Shown piece by piece: positions 1 through 5,473 of a stretch of 6,101 bases of DNA. Location of the stretch: positions 1-6,101 of the forward strand of contig QIKG01000106.1 of assembly GCA_003232965.1 (NCBI GenBank), in the 5' to 3' direction. Every line of letters begins with the position of its first letter. Position 1 is the first letter of the stretch. This DNA is from Oceanospirillales bacterium. GTDB taxonomy: Bacteria; Pseudomonadota; Gammaproteobacteria; Xanthomonadales; SZUA-36. The notes beneath the pieces were generated by a model. That model was not told the origin of the DNA and made no database searches. It was given only the letters and a program-made list of their open reading frames with translations. A program made the position numbers and the translations under genes.

Positions 1-38
1 AAAAAAAAACGGCCCACTCGATTTCCCGAGTGGGCCGT
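1..38 (-). terminator. Intrinsic terminator of the rpsF-rpsR-rplI operon
   Basis: On the minus strand a perfect 12-bp GC-rich stem (9-20 paired with 27-38) with a 6-nt loop is followed by a run of nine T (the A run at 1-9). It lies 54 bp past the rplI stop codon, so it should end the ribosomal-protein transcript. The same stem has no T tract on the plus strand, so it acts mainly leftwards. Confidence 0.93.
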
Positions 39-92
39 CTAGCATATACGATTTTTAATCCCTCGGCTTAGCCGATAGGAAAATAAATCGGT

Positions 93-698
93 TTATTCAG
101 CAGCGGTCTTTTCTGCGTCTGCAACTTCAGCTTCACCTTCGGCTTCTGCGGCAGCTTCCGCCTCAGCAGAATCGATGGCATCAGCGATAGCATCAGCACT
201 GGCTTCAGCAACGGCAACACCATCGATGATAGCCGGTATGTTAACGCTTTCGTCTTCTGAACGGACGGAAACGGCAACGACTGCATCAACATCAGCGTGC
301 AAGTGCAAAGGCACATCGTAATTACCAATATGACGAATAGCACCTTCGCCCATAGTAACCTCAGATTTTTCTATTGCATGACCCAGTTCAGTTAGGCTGT
401 CTGCGATTTCGCGCGGGCCGATTGAACCGTACAATTTGCCTTCTGGGCTGGTGGCTACGATGTATTCAAGCACCACATCGATCATTGCATCGCGACGAGC
501 GCTGGCAGCTGCCATTTTCTCGTTAGCAATCAACATCAGCTCTTCACGACGAGTTTCGAAATGCTCGACATTGGCTTTAGTGGCTCGGATCGCTTTGCCC
601 TGGGGAACCAGGAAATTGCGGCCGAAACCAGGTTTTACATTAACGCGCTCACCCAGATCACCCAGGTTTGCAACTTTCTCGAGTAAAATTAACTCCAT
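93..698 (-). CDS. rplI: 50S ribosomal protein L9, with a long Ala/Glu-rich C-terminal tail
   Basis: L9 binds 23S rRNA near the L1 stalk and helps maintain reading frame during translation. The N-terminal domain starts MELILLEKVANLGDLGERV and contains the family signature GFGRNFLVPQGKA (about residues 24-36). A long connecting helix follows (about 41-75), and the C-terminal domain includes GKLYGSIGPREIAD (87-100). The E. coli protein is 149 residues, and the homologous core here ends near residue 148. About 53 further residues follow, rich in Ala, Glu and Asp, ending in EKTAAE. The ATG at 698 has a strong Shine-Dalgarno (AGGAGA) 6 nt upstream and matches the family start. It is the last gene of the operon, 18 bp after rpsR, with a terminator downstream. 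The tail is probably disordered and highly acidic; its role is unknown. The identification is secure. Confidence 0.97.
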   Translation of the reverse strand: MELILLEKVANLGDLGERVNVKPGFGRNFLVPQGKAIRATKANVEHFETRREELMLIANEKMAAASARRDAMIDVVLEYIVATSPEGKLYGSIGPREIADSLTELGHAIEKSEVTMGEGAIRHIGNYDVPLHLHADVDAVVAVSVRSEDESVNIPAIIDGVAVAEASADAIADAIDSAEAEAAAEAEGEAEVADAEKTAAE

Positions 699-716
699 GA
701 TAAGTCTCCTGAATGC

Positions 717-941
717 TTAGTGATTGTCGGTATAAGGCAGCAGAGACAAGAAGCGCGCGCGTTTTACCGCGGTTGACAGCTGACGCTGATATTTGGCCTT
801 AGTACCAGTGATACGGGAAGGAATGATTTTTCCAGACTCGCCAACATACTGTTTCAGTGTGGCAATATCTTTGTAATCAATTTCGGTTACACCGTCTGCA
901 GTGAAACGGCAAAACTTTCTACGACGAAAATAGCGTGACAT
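717..941 (-). CDS. rpsR: 30S ribosomal protein S18
   Basis: S18 is a small basic protein of the 30S platform that binds 16S rRNA as a heterodimer with S6. The 74-residue product has the full family pattern: YFRRRKFCRF at the N-terminus, IDYKDIATLKQYV in the middle, and SGKIIPSRITGTKAKYQRQL followed by KRARFLSLLPYT at the end. The length equals the usual 74-76 residues. The ATG at 941 has an AGGAGA Shine-Dalgarno. The gene starts 11 bp after the rpsF stop codon, and the rpsF stop abuts this ribosome-binding site, which suggests translational coupling. E. coli carries priB between rpsF and rpsR; it is absent here, as in many non-enteric gammaproteobacteria. Confidence 0.98.
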   Translation of the reverse strand: MSRYFRRRKFCRFTADGVTEIDYKDIATLKQYVGESGKIIPSRITGTKAKYQRQLSTAVKRARFLSLLPYTDNH

Positions 942-952
942 ATCAGTCTCCT

Positions 953-1462
953 TTATTCAGCAGCGGGAGCTTCAGCGGAATCTGCTGCGGCTTCGGTGGT
1001 TTCAGCGGGTGCCTCTGCGGCAGGTGATTCTGTGGCAGGTGCCTCAGTCTTAACTTCTTCAGTCTTAACTTCTTCAGTGGCACGAGCAGTAGCACGGGCG
1101 GCGGCACGCTGTTCGCGTTCACGCTCGCGGGCTACTTTTTCTTCTTTAACTTTCATCATCAGCGATGGATCGGTTACTGCATCCTCGCGTCGAATGGTTA
1201 AGTGCCGTAGAACCGCATCGTTGAAACGGAAAACACCTTCCAGTTCAGTCAATGTGTCGCTGCTGCATTCAACATTCATCAGCACGTAGTGTGCTTTGTG
1301 CAGTTTAACGATTGGGTAAGCCAGCTGACGCCGACCCCAGTCTTCCATCCGGTGGACGGTACCTTTGCTGTCTTCGATGATAGCCCGATAGCGATCTATC
1401 ATCGCCGGGACTTGCTCGCTCTGGTCTGGATGGACCATGAAGCATATTTCGTAATGTCTCAT
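953..1462 (-). CDS. rpsF: 30S ribosomal protein S6, with an extended acidic C-terminal tail
   Basis: S6 binds the central domain of 16S rRNA together with S18. The 169-residue product opens with MRHYEICFMVHPDQSEQVP and contains EDWGRRQLAYPI (40-51), KLHKAHYVLMNVE (53-65) and FRFNDAVLRHL (78-88), nearly the E. coli sequence. The core is followed by a basic Arg/Glu stretch (about 106-121) and then by about 40 residues of Ala, Glu, Pro and Thr. E. coli S6 is about 135 residues, and its acidic end is extended with glutamates by RimK. The tail here ends in Glu, so it could in principle be a substrate. The open frame continues upstream to 1552, but the ATG at 1462 is chosen because it begins the conserved MRHYE and has an AAAGGA ribosome-binding site. 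The tail contains a duplicated EVKTE pentapeptide encoded by a perfect 15-bp tandem repeat (1045-1074). Confidence 0.97.
   Translation of the reverse strand: MRHYEICFMVHPDQSEQVPAMIDRYRAIIEDSKGTVHRMEDWGRRQLAYPIVKLHKAHYVLMNVECSSDTLTELEGVFRFNDAVLRHLTIRREDAVTDPSLMMKVKEEKVAREREREQRAAARATARATEEVKTEEVKTEAPATESPAAEAPAETTEAAADSAEAPAAE
1045..1074 (-). repeat. Two perfect 15-bp tandem copies inside the rpsF tail
   Basis: The 15-mer cagtcttaacttctt (plus-strand reading) occurs twice back to back (1045-1059 and 1060-1074) and encodes EVKTE twice in the S6 tail. The unit is in frame and identical at the DNA level, so the duplication is probably recent. It shows one way this tail has grown. Confidence 0.9.
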
Positions 1463-1484
1463 TGTTGTATCCTTTCGGTTTTGT

Positions 1485-1550
1485 GACCGGATGAACCCAT
1501 CCAGTCTGCAAAGCTCCCCGCTAGTTAATAGATTAAAACCACGGTGGAGC
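1485..1550 (-). promoter_or_regulatory. Structured rpsF leader, candidate S6:S18 autoregulatory element
   Basis: The minus-strand leader before rpsF can form two hairpins. The first (1513-1550) has three helices of 5, 3 and 5 bp with a bulged A, a bulged G and a 10-nt AU-rich loop. The second (1485-1506) is a 9-bp stem with one G-U pair and a 4-nt loop; it ends 22 nt before the start codon, just upstream of the ribosome-binding site. Leaders of rpsF operons in many bacteria bind the S6:S18 complex through a CCG-containing structure and repress translation. CCG triplets occur in both hairpins and again in the AAAACCGAAAGG next to the Shine-Dalgarno. The folding is seen in the sequence; the regulatory role is inferred, and I have not matched it to the published consensus. 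Confidence 0.45.
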
Positions 1551-1594
1551 AAGAATCAGCACATGGCTATAAAACCGGCATGCTGAGCCGAGCA

Positions 1595-1600
1595 AGTATA
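1595..1600 (-). promoter_or_regulatory. Possible -10 box for the rpsF operon
   Basis: The minus strand reads TATACT here, a 5 of 6 match to the sigma-70 -10 consensus, placed 132 bp before the rpsF start. No good -35 element lies at the right distance (TACCAA at 17 bp). A start just after it would produce the structured leader described at 1485-1550. This is a weak call. Confidence 0.3.
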
Positions 1601-1640
1601 CAGGGTTTAACCAGAATTTGGTATTTTATTCCATGCGAGA

Positions 1641-1731
1641 GTGGGCATTTATGCCCATGTAACGAAATTGTAAATATTCGATAAAAAAATTCGGCTTACT
1701 TGGGTTTTTACGCGTGGGCATAAATGCCCAC
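1641..1731. repeat. Pair of inverted GTGGGCAT palindromes (REP-like)
   Basis: Two short palindromes lie 73 bp apart: GTGGGCATTTATGCCCA at 1641-1657 and GTGGGCATAAATGCCCAC at 1714-1731. Each forms its own 7-8 bp hairpin, and the second is the reverse complement of the first except at the last base. The right copy is followed by CCTACC. The arrangement resembles REP or BIME elements or the ends of a small mobile element, and sits between the 3' end of the Fe-S carrier gene and the rpsF operon, where such repeats are common. They may also slow leftward transcription from the carrier gene; no T tract follows directly. Confidence 0.6.
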
Positions 1732-1758
1732 CCTACCTGGGGCTACCCCTTCCGTTTT

Positions 1759-2091
1759 TTAAACGGTGAAGCTTTCTCCGCAACCGCACTCGGCGGCCAT
1801 ATTGGGGTTTTTAAACGCGAATACTGAGTTGATTCCGTCGCGTTTGTAATCGATTTCGGTATCTTTTAACAGATCGAGTTGTTCGGTATTGACTACGATT
1901 TTAATATCTTGGGAATCAAACAACTTGTCATTTGCAGCCGGCGCGCGTTCTAGCCCAACGACATAGCCCCAACCCGAACAGCCGGTTTTTTCCACACCCA
2001 GACGGAAAAAAGCAGAGCCATCATCGAGCCCTTCACGGGCCATAAATGAGCGAATTCGGTCCGCGGCAGCGGTGGTTAAGTTAATTGACAT
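1759..2091 (-). CDS. A-type iron-sulfur cluster carrier (IscA/ErpA/SufA family)
   Basis: A-type carriers hold [Fe-S] clusters or iron and pass clusters from the scaffold to apo-proteins in the cytoplasm. The 110-residue product shows the HesB/IscA fold signature: RLGVEKTGCSGWGYV (30-44) and a C-terminal NPNMAAECGCGESFTV. The three invariant cysteines are C38, C102 and C104. Its tail (ECGCGESF) resembles IscA and SufA more than the CGCGSSF of ErpA, so I give no gene symbol. The frame is open to a TTG at 2106, but the ATG at 2091 aligns with the family start (MSINLTTAAADRI). The ribosome-binding site is poor (GAG 10 nt upstream). No iscS, iscU or suf gene is adjacent; the gene stands alone and diverges from asnS. 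The family assignment is firm, the subfamily is not. Confidence 0.9.
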   Translation of the reverse strand: MSINLTTAAADRIRSFMAREGLDDGSAFFRLGVEKTGCSGWGYVVGLERAPAANDKLFDSQDIKIVVNTEQLDLLKDTEIDYKRDGINSVFAFKNPNMAAECGCGESFTV

Positions 2092-2217
2092 AGGGATATG
2101 ACTCAAGAAATAGGATTAAATTCAATATATAAATCGTAACAGGGGTACTCTAACACGCTGCAGTACATTATTATTAACACCTCAACTACTTATATTTTAT
2201 CAGGTCACGCTAGTATT
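2092..2217. promoter_or_regulatory. Divergent promoter region between the Fe-S carrier gene and asnS
   Basis: This 126-bp AT-rich gap must hold promoters for both flanking genes. On the plus strand TATATT at 2191-2196 is a candidate -10 for asnS, with only a weak TTATTA 17 bp upstream; TTAACA at 2174-2179 is a better -35 match but badly spaced. On the minus strand TATATT (2124-2129) is a candidate -10 for the carrier gene, again without a good -35. The exact boxes are uncertain. I see no clear IscR or Fur operator by eye. Confidence 0.4.
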
Positions 2218-3639
2218 ATGGATCAAAGTTCAGATAAAACCGCCTGCGTTAGCATTAAACAGGCACTTTCAGGCGAAATTGCCGCGGATTCCGACATTTG
2301 TTTACAAGGCTGGGTTCGCACTCGGCGTGACTCCAAAGCCGGATTCTCCTTTATTAACCTGCACGACGGTAGCTGTTTTGCACCCATTCAGTTGGTTGCC
2401 GATAAAGACTTACCTAATTACAAGGAAGAAATCTTGCGCCTTACCACGGGTTGTTCGCTGCGTTGCTACGGCAAACTGGTGGCATCACGGGGGCGTGGTC
2501 AGGCATTTGAAATTCAAGTTGAATCCATTGAGGTGTTGGGCTGGGTAACTGATCCGGACAGCTATCCAATTCAACCTAAACAGCACAGTTTTGAATTCCT
2601 GCGCGAAGTCGCCCACCTACGCCCTCGCACCAATACATTCGGCGCAATGACCCGGGTACGACATGCAGCAGCTATGGCGATTCATGAATACTTCAGTCAG
2701 AATGAATTCAGCTGGATCCACACCCCTATTGTTACCGCATCCGATGCCGAAGGTGCGGGCCAGATGTTCCGGGTAAGCACGCTCGATCAGGTTAATCCAC
2801 CCAAAGATGACAAAGGCAATGTGGATTACACTCAGGATTTCTTTGGCCGCGAAACATTCCTAACAGTATCCGGCCAGTTGAATGTAGAAGCCTACTGCAT
2901 GGCAATGTCGAAAGTTTATACCTTCGGTCCGACTTTCCGCGCGGAAAACTCCAACACCACTCGTCATCTGGCCGAGTTCTGGATGGTTGAACCAGAAATC
3001 GCCTTTGCTGATCTCAACGACCTGGCAAACCTTGCCGAAGACTTTCTAAAGTCTGTCTTCCGCAGCGTGCTTGATCGTTGTCCCGATGATATGGTATTTT
3101 TTGCCGAGCGCATCGAACCCGAAGCTATCAACCGCTTGGTGAACTTTATCGAACAACCTTTCGCCCGAGTGGAGTATACCGAAGCTATTGAGATCCTCAA
3201 AAACGCTAATAAAAAATTCGACTTCCCGGTTAATTGGGGTTTAGACCTGCAAACCGAGCACGAACGCTACCTGACCGAAGAGCACTTCAAAGGCCCAGTT
3301 GTGGTGATGAACTACCCTGATGAGATCAAAGCTTTCTACATGCGCCAGAACGATGATGGTAAAACTGTAGCTGCAATGGATGTTTTGGCACCAGGGATTG
3401 GTGAAATTATTGGTGGTGCCCAGCGAGAAGAGCGCCTAGATATACTCGAACAGCGTATGGCTCACCACGATTTAGATGCTAAAACCTACGACTGGTACCT
3501 CGATTTACGCCGCTATGGTACCGTCCCCCATGCTGGTTTTGGCTTGGGTTTTGAGCGTTTGATTCTGTATATCACCGGCCTTTCCAATATTCGTGATGTC
3601 ATTCCCTATCCACGCACACCGGGGCGGGCAGACTTTTAG
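2218..3639 (+). CDS. asnS: Asparagine-tRNA ligase (AsnRS)
   Basis: This cytoplasmic class II aminoacyl-tRNA synthetase joins asparagine to tRNA-Asn with ATP. The 473-residue product has an N-terminal OB-fold anticodon-binding domain (about 25-115, with LQGWVRTRRDSKAGFSF), followed by the class IIb catalytic domain. Motif 1 surrounds WIHTPIVTASDAEGAGQMF, motif 2 is FRAENSNTTRHLAEFWMVEPE (starting at 240, with Arg241), and motif 3 is GFGLGFERL (440-448, with Arg447). FLTVSGQLNVEAY and DVLAPGIGEIIGGAQREERL are typical of bacterial AsnRS and distinguish it from AspRS. E. coli AsnRS is 466 residues, so it is complete. The ATG at 2218 agrees with the family start; the Shine-Dalgarno is weak and distant (AGG about 13 nt upstream). 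Having a true AsnRS means Asn-tRNA can be made directly rather than only by transamidation. Confidence 0.98.
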   Translation: MDQSSDKTACVSIKQALSGEIAADSDICLQGWVRTRRDSKAGFSFINLHDGSCFAPIQLVADKDLPNYKEEILRLTTGCSLRCYGKLVASRGRGQAFEIQVESIEVLGWVTDPDSYPIQPKQHSFEFLREVAHLRPRTNTFGAMTRVRHAAAMAIHEYFSQNEFSWIHTPIVTASDAEGAGQMFRVSTLDQVNPPKDDKGNVDYTQDFFGRETFLTVSGQLNVEAYCMAMSKVYTFGPTFRAENSNTTRHLAEFWMVEPEIAFADLNDLANLAEDFLKSVFRSVLDRCPDDMVFFAERIEPEAINRLVNFIEQPFARVEYTEAIEILKNANKKFDFPVNWGLDLQTEHERYLTEEHFKGPVVVMNYPDEIKAFYMRQNDDGKTVAAMDVLAPGIGEIIGGAQREERLDILEQRMAHHDLDAKTYDWYLDLRRYGTVPHAGFGLGFERLILYITGLSNIRDVIPYPRTPGRADF

Positions 3640-3865
3640 TCAAACCTTATGTAATGTTCAGAGCCACTCGTAAATGTAGTGGCGATACCGGCGTGTCTGA
3701 TGCAAGCAGACATTCCCGGCGATACCTGTCAGCAACTCAATCGATATTAACTTGGGCTATTCTATTTTACCCGCCCGGGTTTTTCCACCTCCGAAAATAC
3801 TTCAGTTTAAAAGCGTTTTCCTTTATTAGAAAATCGAGTTCTTCGAATAAAACCTCAATTAAGAG
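3640..3865. other. Intergenic stretch after asnS, no gene supported
   Basis: No convincing gene is seen here; a 71-codon frame (3654-3869) has no ribosome-binding site and a low-complexity Ser/Arg composition. The stretch holds a small hairpin at 3663-3683 (6-bp stem) and a composite hairpin at 3688-3719 (TGTCTG paired with CAGACA, flanked by CCGG on both sides). At 3769-3784 a short ACCC/GGGT stem is followed by five T, a weak terminator-like signal that could end the asnS transcript. The word ggcgatacc occurs twice, at 3681 and 3718. Nothing here is strong enough for a firm functional call. Confidence 0.4.
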
Positions 3866-3893
3866 TTGACATTTCAAAATATTGGCGTATATT
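3866..3893 (+). promoter_or_regulatory. Sigma-70-type promoter of the 82-residue orphan gene
   Basis: A perfect -35 hexamer TTGACA (3866-3871) is followed after 16 bp by TATATT (3888-3893), a 5 of 6 match to the -10 consensus. The predicted transcription start, near 3900, falls inside the first copy of the 16-bp tandem repeats, so these would form the 5' untranslated region of the gene starting at 3994. It is the best promoter visible in the window. Confidence 0.7.
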
Positions 3894-3971
3894 TAGACAC
3901 AAATGGCTAAAGACACTTTTGTCTAAAGACATTTTTGGCTAAAGACACAAATGGCTATAGACATTCAAGGC
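3892..3971 (+). repeat. Five 16-bp tandem repeats in the 5' UTR of the orphan gene
   Basis: Five head-to-tail copies of a 16-bp unit (typical copy TAAAGACACAAATGGC) start at 3892, 3908, 3924, 3940 and 3956, followed by a TAAAC remnant at 3972. The AGACA core is kept in every copy, and the final GGC in all but copy 2 (GTC). The central four bases vary (AAAT, TTTT, TTTT, AAAT, TCAA). The array begins inside the -10 box and ends 22 bp before the chosen start codon. It could be a multi-site binding array on DNA or a repeated RNA element. Copy 2 (TTTTGTCT, 3917-3924) can pair with AGACACAAA in copy 1 or copy 4, giving alternative hairpins. Confidence 0.88.
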
Positions 3972-3993
3972 TAAACAATATAGGATGAACATT

Positions 3994-4242
3994 ATGTACT
4001 GGGTAATTCACTATTTAAATGGTGTTGCGATAACGCGGGCAGACAGTCACGAGGCTGCCGAGAACTGGTGTGTTTTACATCTTGGACACTCAAAGGCGCC
4101 CTTCTCGATAACACCCGCCAGAGATGAAGACTTAGAAGAGCGTTCGGCTGCTACGGTTTGTATCGACCGGCCTGGCTTTAACGATGATAAGTCCCTTTCC
4201 AACTTTTTAGTTCGTAACGACAAGTTGGCGACAAGACATTAA
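3994..4242 (+). CDS. Small hypothetical protein, 82 residues
   Basis: I do not recognise this protein. It starts MYWVIHYLNGVAITRADSHE, with an N-terminal Trp/Tyr-rich strand, a probable helix with HEAAENWCVLHLG, then PFSITPARDEDLEERS and a polar C-terminus. It has two cysteines (29 and 53), and I see no signal peptide or membrane segment, so it is probably cytoplasmic. An in-frame ATG at 3985 directly abuts the only Shine-Dalgarno (AGGA, 3982-3985), leaving no room for initiation there. The ATG at 3994 has an 8-nt spacing and is preferred. The strong promoter and organised tandem repeats upstream argue that the gene is real and expressed. A shadow frame on the other strand (4178-4363) has no support. 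Confidence 0.65.
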   Translation: MYWVIHYLNGVAITRADSHEAAENWCVLHLGHSKAPFSITPARDEDLEERSAATVCIDRPGFNDDKSLSNFLVRNDKLATRH

Positions 4243-4433
4243 TGGTGGCACAACAAATTTTTAGAGATTTTTTAAGGCAAGTTTTTAAATAATAAAAAAG
4301 TAGTTCAGTAGAGAAAATATTTAAAGTTTCAACGGTAGGTATTACGGGACATGGATGTCTCATTCACTACCTTGGATATACCGGCTATGGATGGCTGGTT
4401 GGGACATGCCTCCCTTACATGTTCCGCTCCCTA
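4243..4433 (+). other. AT-rich 3' region with hairpins, no protein gene
   Basis: The first 90 bases after the orphan gene are A/T-rich, with several T and A runs and no coding potential that I can support. From 4334 the composition changes and two foldable segments appear. GGTAG (4334-4338) pairs with CTACC (4367-4371) around an inner 6-bp hairpin (4346-4361, loop TGGA). GGGACATG (4401-4408) pairs with CATGTTCC (4418-4425). With the terminator-like stem that follows, this could be a structured 3' UTR or a small RNA of roughly 140 nt. I see no clear promoter just upstream of 4334. Confidence 0.35.
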
Positions 4434-4471
4434 GGCTGTTGCTCACGGAAGAGCAGCAGCCGATTTATTTT
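4434..4471 (+). terminator. Probable intrinsic terminator after the orphan gene
   Basis: GGCTGTTGCTC (4434-4444) pairs with GAGCAGCAGCC (4451-4461), an 11-bp stem with one G-U pair and a 6-nt loop. It is followed by GA and the T-rich TTTATTTT (4464-4471). It lies 191 bp past the orphan gene stop and about 70 bp before the next gene, so it would separate the two transcripts. The T tract is interrupted and offset by two bases, which lowers confidence. Confidence 0.6.
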
Positions 4472-4539
4472 GATGCGCTCGTTGCGCGGATGTCTGCGGG
4501 CACTGGATGATAAACTGACATAGTTCCAAGAGGTAATGT

Positions 4540-5409
4540 GTGCCTGAAACTGACCGAAACAATACTCAGCATCCAAATGTAAGCCGATTCACCTCGGCTA
4601 TCCATCGTGTCCTGCGGCCTTTAATCCGGTTGATGGTGGGCAATATGACCTACCCGGCATTTATTTCGATGGCGAAAAGCATTTATATTGAAGAAGCTGA
4701 GCGCAAGTTAAAACAGGAGTCGGCGAACAAACGCATTACAAAGTCATCGTTGGCGCTGTTAACGGGTATTGATACCCGGCAGATCAGCCAGGTTATGAAT
4801 GCACCTAAAGCTGTTGAACTGGAAGCACCTGACTTATTACCCGAGGCTTTTGTTCTCGGGCAATGGGCATCAGAAGGCACCTATAAAGACCTAAATACTG
4901 AGAAACCAATTGATTTAACGGTTTATGGTCGTGGTTTAACATTTCAGAATCTGGTCACCCGTACAGTTGGTCGGAATGTGACCGCGCAAACGGTACTCGA
5001 TCGCCTGGTTACTACTGGCAATATAGAATATGTGGATGAAAACACCGTGCGTCTACTCTCGCCTTACTACTTTCCTTTAACCGGCGCAAAGTATGAGCTG
5101 CTGGATGTTGGTATGCAGGCAATGGCAAATTTGTTATTAACTGTTGATAACAATATCAGCCACCGTAATGACACCGACCAGCGGTTTGTTCAGCAACAAC
5201 GCTGGTCACGCGCTATCCCACCTGAAAAACACGAGGCATTTAAAGCACATATTTCCGACTTTATTCTTAAACAACTGGATGAAACGGTTATAGAACTCGA
5301 ACAATTCGAAGCACCCATAGCAACCAATGAAAGCATTACTGCCGGCATCGGCATGTATTATTTCGAATATGTACCTAACTCCGATGAACCACCCAATAAA
5401 GCTCCATGA
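4540..5409 (+). CDS. DUF6502-like protein with helix-turn-helix-like segments
   Basis: The 289-residue product resembles, from memory, the DUF6502 family of gammaproteobacterial proteins of unknown function. The pattern recognised is an N-terminal VLRPLIRLMVGNMTYPAF segment, a HTH-like stretch KRITKSSLALLTGIDTRQI (64-82), LGQWASEGTYKDL, and GLTFQNLVTR leading to a second winged-helix-like segment ending NTVRLLSPYYFP (132-179). The C-terminal half has helical segments and a Glu-rich stretch (247-258). No signal peptide is visible, so it is probably cytoplasmic, perhaps DNA-binding; that is inference. The start is GTG at 4540, with AGAGG 6 nt upstream; an overlapping ATG at 4536 is in another frame that stops at once. 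The gene ends 64 bp before the DGTGI-repeat gene on the same strand, with no terminator between, so co-transcription is likely. Family assignment is moderate; function is unknown. Confidence 0.75.
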   Translation: MPETDRNNTQHPNVSRFTSAIHRVLRPLIRLMVGNMTYPAFISMAKSIYIEEAERKLKQESANKRITKSSLALLTGIDTRQISQVMNAPKAVELEAPDLLPEAFVLGQWASEGTYKDLNTEKPIDLTVYGRGLTFQNLVTRTVGRNVTAQTVLDRLVTTGNIEYVDENTVRLLSPYYFPLTGAKYELLDVGMQAMANLLLTVDNNISHRNDTDQRFVQQQRWSRAIPPEKHEAFKAHISDFILKQLDETVIELEQFEAPIATNESITAGIGMYYFEYVPNSDEPPNKAP

Positions 5410-5473
5410 CAATCCCCATTAAAACGTACTACTGATAGACAGTTTCACAAAAAACTGCGAGGAAGAATCCCCC

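Noticed and set aside
68..343. Minus-strand frame inside the rplI 3' end
   Set aside because: It is another-frame shadow of rplI with low-complexity Leu/Lys/Pro composition.
996..1486. Plus-strand frames opposite rpsF
   Set aside because: They are antisense shadows of the Ala/Glu tail and core of S6, with no ribosome-binding sites.
1463..1552. Longer S6 start at 1552 adding 30 residues
   Set aside because: The conserved family start MRHYE lies at 1462 with a ribosome-binding site. The upstream part lacks similarity to S6 and overlaps the structured leader.
2092..2106. TTG start for the Fe-S carrier five codons upstream
   Set aside because: No Shine-Dalgarno precedes it, and the ATG at 2091 matches the family start.
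3654..3869. 71-codon frame after asnS
   Set aside because: It lacks a ribosome-binding site, overlaps the -35 box of the next promoter, and has a composition typical of chance frames.
3892..3971. 16-bp repeats as CRISPR or as replication-origin iterons
   Set aside because: There are no spacers, and no replication gene or DnaA-box cluster is nearby. Their position between a promoter and a start codon favours a regulatory role.
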